Below are positions 11,478 to 21,454 of a stretch of 22,593 bases of DNA, piece by piece. Below the pieces are notes generated by a model, which saw only the letters and a list, made by a program, of their open reading frames with translations, was not told where the DNA came from and searched no databases. The translations under genes and the position numbers were made by a program. Position 1 is the stretch's first letter; every line of letters starts with the position of its first letter. Origin of the DNA: Plakobranchus ocellatus (Eukaryota; Mollusca; Gastropoda; Plakobranchidae); NCBI GenBank assembly GCA_019648995.1, contig BLXT01006999.1, positions 3,150,068 to 3,172,660 on the forward strand. Direction: 5' to 3'.

Positions 11478-11497
11478 GGGGGGGGGGGGGGGGGGNN
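11478..11497. other. Poly-G run with two-base assembly gap
   Basis: Eighteen G residues (11478-11495) are followed by NN (11496-11497). This is an unresolved join in the assembly. The true repeat length and the continuity of the flanks are uncertain, so a frame read across it means nothing. Confidence 0.95.
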
Positions 11498-11780
11498 GTC
11501 ACATAAATTTTTTGATCAGTAATAAATTTACAAATAAACAAATAACATTTATTAAATCTTTAAAAGTTTGGTCTCAGCCCAAACCATTAATTATGAGGCT
11601 TAGTGTAAATACAAGCAATTTCCTTTTACTGAAGACATTCTACAAACTTATCTGCTTTCCATAAAATCTACATGACTTCTAAAGCTAAAAGTACAGACAA
11701 TTGTCTGGTTCACCCAAATTGCAAAGATATGCGAACAAAAGTACGAAAATTTTATCAAGCTTCTGTAAGATGTATAAATG
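11498..11780. other. No gene seen
   Basis: AT-rich flank between the assembly gap and the 3' end of the minus-strand LINE. The open frame at 11672-11872 runs antisense into the LINE and is a shadow. Confidence 0.6.
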
Positions 11781-11797
11781 CATCATCATCATCATCA
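11781..11797 (-). repeat. (TGA)n 3' tail of the LINE
   Basis: Five to six TGA units on the minus strand (CAT/TCA on the plus strand) end the element. The first unit after the coding sequence is the stop codon. Short tandem-repeat tails in place of poly-A are a known trait of RTE-type LINEs. Confidence 0.75.
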
Positions 11798-12660
11798 AGT
11801 GCCTTGCTTGTAAGCGTTGGTGATCATGTCCCTCCACAAATCCCTATCTTTGACGGCGGCCAGTATATCTGACACTTTTCCTGGTCCAAGCCATGTGGCC
11901 AGTCCATCCATTATCTTCTCCCTTTGTCTTCCTCTGCTTCTTTTTCCTTCGAACTTTCCTATTGTTACCAAATGTTCCAGTTTTCCTCTTCTCATCACGT
12001 GGCCCAGAAAGGTGGCTTGACGTTTCCTTATAGTTCTGACCAGTGATCTTCTTTTATTAGCTTCATTCAGAACTCTCTCATTTGTTTTCTTTGCGGTCCA
12101 AGGTATCCGGAGCATTCTTCTAAGGAACCACATTTCTGTTGCTTCTAGCTTATTTTGAATTTGCTTTGAGATTGTCCATGCTTCGCATCCATACATTAGA
12201 ACAGGTTCTATGTAGCACTGGAGGGCTCTTTTCCTCGTTTCGATGGAGGTATGTTTATTTGTCAGGATTGTTTTCATCTTTTGAAAGTTGATCTTTGCCT
12301 GAGCAGTTCTTGCTGATATTTCTCTGTTTGTTTTGCCATCGTTTGAAATTATTATTCCTAGATATTTGAACTTTTCTGTTTGTTTCAGTTTTACTTTATT
12401 GATGAATATATCACATTTTGGGGATTCTTGTTTGCGACTGATTACCATCACTTCTGTCTTTTTACTGTTCAGTTCTAACCCTTTCTTTCTTCTTCAATGA
12501 TATTTAGAAGTTTTTGCAGGTCTTCTTTGTTTTCAGCTATTAGCACTGTGTCGTCAGCATATCTTAAGTTGTTTGTGTTCTGCCCGCCCACCTTAATTCC
12601 TGGGTGATTCTCCAAATTTCGCATGATTATCTCACTGTAGAGGGAAAAGAGATCTGGGAA
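11795..12660 (-). pseudogene. LINE reverse transcriptase, C-terminal part, one frameshift
   Basis: Reading leftwards, the first part (12660 to 12475) contains the palm motif RYADDTVLIAE with an intact Y-A-D-D at 12550-12561. It then stops at a frameshift near 12482-12487, one base short relative to the frame that continues at GLELNSKKTEVMVI. From there to TGA at 11795-11797 the frame is open, with 218 codons after the first ATG. This part carries FKYLGIIIS, VLMYGCEAWT, FLRRMLRIPWTAKK, FLGHVMRR and EGKRSRGRQR, the conserved C-terminal blocks shared with RTE/BovB proteins. The N-terminal endonuclease and early RT blocks are absent. The protein would not be functional, but the long clean frame implies fairly recent insertion. 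The stop codon is itself a unit of the (TGA)n tail. Confidence 0.88.
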
Positions 12661-13367
12661 TCTCTTCAAAAAGACTGAATAAGATTTCAATCTAAACCAG
12701 ACTTGTTACCATCTAGAAATAGATTTAATAAGTCTACGTCCACTGAAGTTTTGGAATTGTGCTGTAGAAAGCGTAAAGGATTTCTGCACTATTTTAAAGA
12801 AACGTTGAACTAAACTGGTTTTCATCGCTGAATACTAGAAGATACCTTGAAAAATTGTTCACATTCTGAGGCAGACAGAAATTAAGGTAGAGTATAACTT
12901 TATTAAAGGTGTTCTATTTTAGTATTTTTTTTTCGATAATATGAGAATATTGTATTTAAAATGTGCTTGTAATGGTTCATTAGATTATGAACTTAAATTG
13001 AGAATTGCTGTTTATGGAGAAATACTTTTTTTTTAATGCACGTAAGAATTTATTATATCTAAAACATCAACAACAAAAAATGATCATAGAGTTTTACATC
13101 CTAGTGTTCTTCTGAGACTACACCCAATAGAGATACAATTTACATTACTTACATTACTCCACATGAACATTCACTTATTCCTATTTCTATGAGGGGGAAA
13201 AAAAAAGAAAGGAAGAACTTAATTGAGCGATATGTGATCAAAGAAAATCTTCGCTTCATCAAATTAAGAATGGTGTAGTAGCATATCAATTGGCTCATAA
13301 CGCACTCACTGTGGGTTAGAATCAAGGTTGTTTCCCCTTTTTTGATTTATTTAATTAAGTAATACGT
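12661..13367. other. No gene seen
   Basis: AT-rich 5' flank of the LINE with short T and A runs. Nothing supported. Confidence 0.6.
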
Positions 13368-13576
<209 letters not shown>

Positions 13577-14001
13577 GTTTTTTTTTAAGTTGGGGGTGGG
13601 GGGTTAGAATTAAATAATTGCTTTTGAAGCAATGATAATATTGCTTTCCATTCAGGTCATAAAATAATGAATATTTACAATAACTCATACAAACCTATTT
13701 ACCAATGGTGCAAGGAACTGAATTCACTTTAATAGACACAAAAGATATCTCCTAGAAAATTGAGACCATATAAACTAAAATTGTAGTCTAATATGAAATA
13801 GATGACTATGATATAGATCCACATTTTCTCAAATGAACTTTAGTAGAAAAAAAATGTAATACTTCGTAATCTGTATCTTTACATTTAGACCTAGGTTATA
13901 AATCTACCCTATAACTAGATCGAGGTTCGCCTCCATATCTAAAAAAACATATACCTGCTTAGTGTTAGCATAAAGAGCGAGCATCATGAAATGGAAACTT
14001 A
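13577..14001. other. No gene seen
   Basis: AT-rich sequence between two microsatellites. The Gly-type run of G at about 13591-13602 is short. No coding or RNA signal found. Confidence 0.55.

Positions 14002-14063
<62 letters not shown>
14002..14063 (+). repeat. (GA)n microsatellite
   Basis: About 30 GA units, almost pure. It is the only purine-rich (plus-strand) dinucleotide tract in the window; the other long ones are (CT)n. Confidence 0.93.
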
Positions 14064-14067
<4 letters not shown>

Positions 14068-14938
14068 TGTTAAATGTGGGTTATGACAGCATTGATTAAG
14101 GAAATAATTCCTCGATATGTTAATAAGAATGTCTCTCCAAATCCTTTAAAAATATTACAGTGACTGAGTGTGACTGCGGAAGTCATACAAAGGCTAGATT
14201 AATATTCAAATGATCTTTTAAACATTTTTTATCGTACTATCTATTCTAAGCTCCCATTTGTTTTTTACTTCAAAGAATCGCCTTTCCCATTTTCCTTATG
14301 TTCTACTATTCTTTAAACATACACATAAACTTTTTTTTCCTTGTCCCCTTTCTTAAATTTTCAAAAACATGGAAACATCACAACAATCGCTGTCACCATG
14401 ATAAGATCGGATAACCATCTCACTTTTTTGAACCAAAAGACTTGTTTACACGTAAAGGCTTTTCTTATTTTGATCTTCGGTTTTCAGTGTTAGTAATCAT
14501 TCGATCTTTGAAAACCAAAACATGCGTCATTATATATGAGTTACACAAAAGTAGTGTATTTTAGGTTTTAAGAACAGTTATCCAATATTGGCACCGTGAT
14601 ATTAAATCGGATAAGTGCTATCTGTGTATTGCATGGCATTTTTTTAGCCATATTTACTTTTGAAAGAAAAAGCGTTCGTCCTACTTGATGGTACAGTTGG
14701 CGCAGTTTAGTTTGAATTCGGATAATCTAAATTTTTGTTTCCTCTGCAATATTTCCCATGCTACAGAGGTTCTTTTCTGTGTAATGCTTTCGATAATCTG
14801 GTCATGACTTCGGTTAATCTATTTTTTTCTAAGATGTTTATCGATATAAATGTAAAATTGTGTCAATATAAACTAATGCATGTACCAATATTCATGTTTA
14901 CTTAAGCAATGCGCATTTAATGTTCCAAATGTTTGCAG
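14064..14938. other. No gene seen; probable upstream region of the zinc-finger gene
   Basis: AT-rich non-coding sequence. If the leader exon at 14939 is real, this is intron or upstream flank. I could not place a promoter. Confidence 0.5.
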
Positions 14939-15006
14939 GCCTGAAAATTAAGAGTCGTTTCAATCTGAGAGAAAGATGGACTGTAAAGTGACCCCAGACA
15001 AAAGGG
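14939..15006 (+). other. Candidate 5' exon of the zinc-finger gene (phase unresolved)
   Basis: An acceptor (gtttgcag, ending 14938) precedes 68 bases that end at a donor gtgaga (15007). An ATG at 14976-14978 opens ten codons (MDCKVTPDKR) plus one base and has an in-frame stop upstream, so it could be a start. Joined to the exon at 15433 it leaves phase 1. The downstream gene needs phase 0, so the model fails by one base. The donor lies in a G4 run, where an assembly or allelic indel would change the phase. It may instead be an untranslated leader or not an exon at all. Confidence 0.25.
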
Positions 15007-15432
15007 GTGAGATTAGACCCTGATTGACATCACATCTCAGGTGTCAGTGTCTGTCTGCTGTAAGATCAAGGCTTTCTGCTATGGTCGAGCGATGTGATTG
15101 GCTGTTGCAGACGGTTTTACTTAAAGAAATAATGATGACAAATCTGCTTACATTCAGCGATAAAAATATTTGTATGAAATGAAAACCAACTTATTTTTTC
15201 TGTGACTCCTAGCACACCTAGGGGAATTTGGAGTAGGTTTGTGCAGGTCTTTAAGTGTACGGATGATATTTATCTGTACAGGCTGCAGGTCCGCACTACC
15301 TCCGAAGCGTATTAATGTATCTGTTGATAACTTAAAATCTGCCGAAATTGGAAGTCTTTTTATAATTATGGCTGCAGCGAAGAAACGAAATTTCCATTTA
15401 GCTTTCTAAATTATTTATTTTCAACTCAACAG

Positions 15433-15481
15433 AGGACAGAGTGTATGAAAAAGAAAGAGCTGTTTGGGCAGTCAAAGAAAT
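15433..15481 (+). CDS. Zinc-finger gene, exon 1 of model
   Basis: Acceptor ctcaacag, donor gtaagtat. Entered at phase 0 and left at phase 1. The 16 codons are Lys-rich (KKKELFGQSKK) and pass smoothly into the K/S-rich start of exon 2. ATG at 15445-15447 is the first in frame. The acceptor at its start implies an earlier exon. An alternative frame (phase 1 entry) also reads well here but hits a stop in exon 2, at TGA 15936-15938. Confidence 0.6.
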
Positions 15482-15653
15482 GTAAGTATACGATAGACAA
15501 TCTAAGAAACAAAAGAAAATATCACATTTGTTAAAACAGCTATTTTTTTAGGGTTCAACTAAGGTTTTTTCACTATATGACAAGAAATTTCTCAAAGATT
15601 TATATAACAATGCTTTAGCAAGAATGGAAAAAAACACACCTCACCCCTGCCCC

Positions 15654-15725
<72 letters not shown>

Positions 15726-17153
15726 TCACAAGTTATTGACAAAATCCTTGAGAACACTTTTGATTAATGCATCATAGAATATCTCAGGAAAGTAATTCGA
15801 TCTTGAAAGGTGCTCTGTTCCTTCTTCAACCGAGTGAATGGTTTAAATTTTTAATTTTCCTCTGGCTTTTGCAGCTGCAACAAAATCCAAGGTCAAGTCA
15901 GACCAAGGTCAACAATCTGCAGCCGCAACAAGCCATGATGGTGCTGCTGATGCCAATGTGGAGATGACCAATGGATCACCTGTTGAGGATTGCTTCATAG
16001 GGTGAGTTTCTGGGCGTTGTTTTTATTATCTCGTGTCTATTTTCAATGTCAATCTTCTATCAGAAAAATAAAAACCTTCAATTTTATGGATAGATAAACC
16101 ATTTTGGTGAATGGAATTTTCTTTCCTATACAAAAGAAATAGTCTTTGGTTCGTTCAAATCATCAGTTTTTGTTTCCTTGACTATCTAATTCATTAAAAC
16201 TTATATCGTTCCTTTAATAAATGTATCGTTCTTGCAGTTTCAACTGGGGTCTTTCAAAACTAAACGAATGACACACTTTGAAACTTTTTTAAACACTTTA
16301 TTTTCATAAATTATGCCATATAAAAAATAATGCTCTCTTCCGATGATTTTTTTCTCCAATGCTTTCAACAATTTTCTAGACGAGAAACTTATCACTACCA
16401 CCTCACCACAAAGTTATTTTCTTTGGATCGTTCATGTTGGAACAAAATTGAGTCTGTAAGTATCCAATCTTTCCTTTTTTCATTAAGTCAAAAACAATTG
16501 CTTCATATTCCCTATTTCTATTTTTTAATGTTTTTATTGTTTTGTTTTTCGGCTGCTGTCTTTATCTATCTATTTCTACGCATCATCATCATTTTGATTT
16601 TAGTTATGATAGCAAACGGATGTCATCTCTTTAGAGACAATTCAAGGGGTTTCATCATGAAAGGAACCTCTGGTATATAGGCTAAATGTATGTATCATGT
16701 GTGTTTTTATTAATATTTTTCAGTTTCTAATAGTTTCCTTCCAATTTTCAAATACATACATTCACTCTAGGTAGATTTCTCTCTTCAATGTAAATATGAC
16801 CAAGCAATACGTTTAAGCTGTTAAAGCTATAATAATAGTAAGATCCATTTACTCTTCCCACAGGTCATGGAAAAACTCGTTAAGGATGACAAGGCTGAGC
16901 ATCGAATCTCTCCAGAAGAGAAGAAAAGGACCCTGGGTAAGTTTCTCAAAGGTTGAAAATTATCATGTCATGACTTCGTATTTTTTACAATTCATGTTAC
17001 CAATGCAATTTCTCTTATGACCAGTGATATTAAAAAAAGCCATAAATTTTGCATTTAGAGGGGAGTGTTATTATAGAGGGAACTATGTTAGCTAGGTGAT
17101 AATTTTGAGATTTATTGGCTAGACACATATCCACATCAATACCTCAAGGATGA

Positions 17154-17222
<69 letters not shown>

Positions 17223-17394
17223 TTTGTGTTGTGAGTCTAACATTTCTTGGCTATGATGCCCCATTAATCAAACATTATTTTTTAATGATTCTGGCAATTT
17301 TGTTATTAAGTGACGGATATTTCAGGAGAAGACGTAACATTTTGTCATTCATCAATGTGGCAACTGCAACACTCGTGTTCGTGCTGAAAATGTA

Positions 17395-17425
<31 letters not shown>

Positions 17426-20400
17426 GCGCTCGCACTGGTTGGCAGTTCTGATGTCTTTTTTTTCTTGAAAGGTTACTTTTAATTTAGTCTGAATTCGAAT
17501 TCACTAAGAGCTGCTATCATTTGTACGCACTGAAGGGCTATTCTGAATCTGAGTGATAAGAGATCAAGCTATCCTATTGATGCTGAATTGAAAATAATCC
17601 TTTTGAGCCCAGATAGGAATGGAACATTTCACCTCGTGCATGATTAAGCATGTGACTTAGGCGCTTAAATTTAAATCCATATCTTTGCAAAGTATCTATT
17701 TCTTTTTTACTTTATGGACAAACATGACAGCAAAGAGGGGTAATAAAATATGGTTTGCATGACTTTAATCAGAGGAGCATTACATGAGATCATCAGAATC
17801 CGGTCGTTTTGTTGTTGTTAATCTCTTAATTGTGCAATAGTTTGTTCTCCATTACCTGTACATTTCTTTTCCTGCGACCTCCGAAGCTCTAATCTGTGTG
17901 CAGCTACTGCGCCATGTTAATATAGTCACAATGGGTATCCGTGAGGTGTATTAGTTCCCTTGAATGGGCTCTATTAAAAAAAGGCATTTGGTTCCATTTG
18001 ACATGATGATGCTAATATGTCGGAAAGAGGAGCATAATCTGTTTTAATTATAATTGAGAGGAAACAAGCAACATTTTTTGTGTTATTGAATTAGATTTGT
18101 TTCATAAAGAAAAAAATTACAAAAAAAAAAGCTGAAAATATGCCAATTTGGAAGGCTGAGAAGGCGTTCTAATACTTTCTACATTCTAATACTTTCTAGC
18201 CAAAAAGGGCGACATTTTTAGCGTGAGGACCATGCAATTTTTCAAAAAAATGTTAAGACAAGAAAGGAATTTCATATGTATTGGATCTATAGTTCTAGAG
18301 AAGTCCTGCTGAGTAATGATGTAAAGCAATTGACGTTTAGATTAAAAAACACAGTATCTCATCTAGATTTATGATCCATTCAACATCTCGACATAATGCT
18401 TATGATTTCAATCTACGCCAGTGTTTAGAGCCTACATAAGATTTTTAAACATTTAAATGCCTTGAAATACCAACATTGATTCCTGTCCCGATTTAAGTAA
18501 AAGAAGAAACGATTCTCGATAAAGATTACATAAAGAGCATTTTAAGACAGCAACGTTTTAAAAAGAAAATCTCTTCTTTATCTACATTGCAACATTGAAA
18601 CTCAAGTTTTATTTTACAATTTTCTTTTACAAATATTTAAAGTCGGCCTTGTAAGTATTAGAGCCAAACTAGCTCTCCCTCTTTTTTTCTTCCAAAGGGA
18701 AGCAAATTGACTGGTAAGTTTTGACGAGGATCAATGCCAATTATTCTTTAGCAACCTGAGAAATCATTCATCTAAATAATTTGTTTCCCAGAGGCTGTAC
18801 AACAGTATATGAAGTCTGCTATTTTATATGAAAGACAAATAGCCCAAAGAACTAAAGAACCTTTGAAACCAGAAGAAAATCAAACTTTAAATGCAATGAC
18901 GAAGGACGAGTGGAAGAAACTTGATGCGGCACAGGATGAAGCAACTAAATATCAGCTGCAGGTTAATTCTTTTAAGTTATGGTTGTGCTGACTCAATGCT
19001 ATGTGCTTTATCAAAAACGTAAATTATCTTTGGCCAAATTTAGACAGGCTAATATTTTCAGTGGTGTGAAACTTGATGAGACTTTGAAATTAAAATTGAT
19101 TGCAAAGGCTTGAATCTATTGTCTCAAAGTATTAAATTGAGCAGTGTTCCATCTCGCAGAATCTGACAATAGTTGACAACTCTTTGATACTTAAACACGT
19201 GTGTTTAATTCATGACATAAGAGTTATGCTATAGCTACTAAAATGGCATCCTGTGTTTTGGAGTATTACATACAGTCTAAAATAAAGATGTTGATAGGAA
19301 TTTATCACAGATATGGTTAGATATTACAACTAAAAAAAAAAAAAAAAAAAAAACGTTCTATACAATGTACCTTGCCAATGCAAGCTTTCAAAAATTTTTA
19401 ATACTAAAAATGTACATCCCAATTTCTTTATGCTTTCAACATTTTTTATGCCCAATTCATTCGAACCTCTCTCTTTTTGTACTGACTAATCCTTAAACAG
19501 CAAAACCAAAACAGTGAGCAGATAATTATTTTTTTAGCTTAAATTGACATTTTAGAAAGTACAAGCTGTTTTCTGTCAGTCCTCTGATTCTTTTTTCTCA
19601 ATCCTTGCTCTGCCTCTATGATCACAACATAGAAATTGTATTTTAAATTTTATGAGGATCTTTCGATGAAATGTTGATGTGTTCGCATAATTCCTACCTT
19701 AAATTTGCATTTTTTTTTAAACTCTTTGTGTTTTTCTATTTCATTCATTCATTTCTATCTTTCCATGCAATTGCAGGCTCGAGCAAAACTGTTGTTAAGG
19801 GATTTTGAGGTCTATCCCCATAAAGAAAAACCCAGAATATGCAGGCATTGCAACAACAAGTACATTACTAGCACTTCTCTGCACAATCACCTTATGAGTA
19901 TATCAGGTGAGTATAGTGGAGAGAACAATTGTTGTTGTTTTATTATTGTGTTTATGCAGCAGTGCTTCAAGTGGTACGGTTTAAGTGTGCCATGGGACAT
20001 AGGTTTAGTTGACAGTCAGAAATTTCAAGGAGATAGATTATGAGAAATGTCAGTCTTAGAAAGGTTTCTGACTGGTACAATTACATTTTAATAACCTAAA
20101 GAAACTACGTTTTCTATCTTTATATCATGTTCATATCCTAAACGTATGCAACAAAATTGTCGGATTTTTGCAATGCTTTCAGCAGACGTTTATTAATATA
20201 ATATGTTGAACACATTTTATACTCATGGCAAATATGAGTTTCTTGTTCTGATGCGAAATTCAATACTGCAGTGTAAAAAAGTGTTTTTGTCTATACGAAC
20301 ATTTTTTAAAAATAAACTTTGACACGTATGTGTACCTCAAACTTCTATGCTATCTAATTTTTTATCTTTTTGGGTTTTCCTCGAAAGGATCAAATATCCA

Positions 20401-21166
20401 GTTTCCACTTTTTTAGCGTTCATACACACTTTCTCTATTTTTGTCAGCAGCAAATTGTAAAAAACGCTTGGTAAATTCCGTAAAGATGTATTAGAATTCA
20501 AATGTTTTTTGGAGGCTTGTTGCAATACCCATTACTTTATAGTTCTGTTTCTTTCATGATCTTTATTTATTTTTTACAATTACATAAATATGTGGTTTTC
20601 TCTTCACAGGAATTCGACATTGGGCATGTTTTAAATGCTCTGGAAAAGAAGGACTACAGACAACATTTACGAGAAGAAATTCTTTAATCTATCATATATT
20701 AATGGACCATCACATTCCTCGGTATATCTGCCCAGTCCTGGGCTGTGAGAAGAAACATATACACACCCACCACCAAAGGGTAATAACGATGCATTTTTCT
20801 TTTCTCCTTTTCAAAGAAATTTTCAACTGATTTTTAACTTTCCTAAGGAGTTAGTGCCTTTAAAAATTCTGATCGTGCAGATACATGTGCCCTTTTTAAC
20901 TTTGTTTCATGGGGGAAAAGGCTAATGGCCGTCAATATCATGTGTATTACCTCTCTCCCTCCCTCTGTCACTCTCTCTGTCTCTCTCTTTTATTCTCTAT
21001 CTCACTCTCTGTCTCTCTCTGCGTCTAGCTCTCTCTCTTTCTGTCTCCCTCTGTCTGTCTCTCTCTTTTCTGTCTAGCTCAATCTTTCTGTCTCCCTCTG
21101 TCTCTGTTTTTTCTCCCCTGTCTCCACGTCTCTTTCTCCCCCGCTCTTTGTCTGTCTGTCTGTCTG

Positions 21167-21221
<55 letters not shown>

Positions 21222-21408
21222 GCACTTTATTAAACCGACATTAATGTTATATTACATGATATTATTGTTTTTATATTGTCGAGAATGTTGCTGTTGCTGC
21301 TGCTGTTAACTTGATTAAACATGAAAAAGTAATAACATAACGAACTTAAATTTTGTCTCATTGATATTGTTCTTTTGTTGTGATTGTAGTTTTTGTTGTT
21401 GTTGTTGC

Positions 21409-21454
<46 letters not shown>

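Larger units (their letters stand above)
11781..12660 (-). mobile_element. 5'-truncated RTE/BovB-like non-LTR retrotransposon
   Basis: A LINE fragment on the minus strand. Recognisable protein begins at the reverse transcriptase block PDLFSLYSEIIMRN (about 12657 downwards) and runs to the end of the ORF. The element closes with five or six TGA units at 11781-11797. The very short 3' UTR, tandem-repeat tail and loss of the 5' end are typical of RTE-clade elements inserted by target-primed reverse transcription. No clear target-site duplication was found. It is better preserved than the copy at 6097-6815 and differs from it in sequence, so it looks younger and from another subfamily. Confidence 0.85.

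Noticed and set aside
11476-11664. Frame starting with a Gly run across the N gap
   Set aside because: It crosses unresolved assembly sequence and a poly-G run.
15767-15967. 66-codon ATG frame over exon 2
   Set aside because: Wrong frame: it stops inside exon 2 and does not connect in phase to exons 3-8.
16241-16272. Alternative exon after the acceptor ttcttgcag at 16240
   Set aside because: It reads 11 codons from the exon 2 phase and then stops. Its only possible donor leaves the wrong phase for exon 3. It could be an alternative 3' end, but exon 3 fits better.
17150-17482. 110-codon frame with Ser-Leu and Thr-His/Ala-Arg repeats
   Set aside because: It spans two intronic microsatellites; no domain between them.
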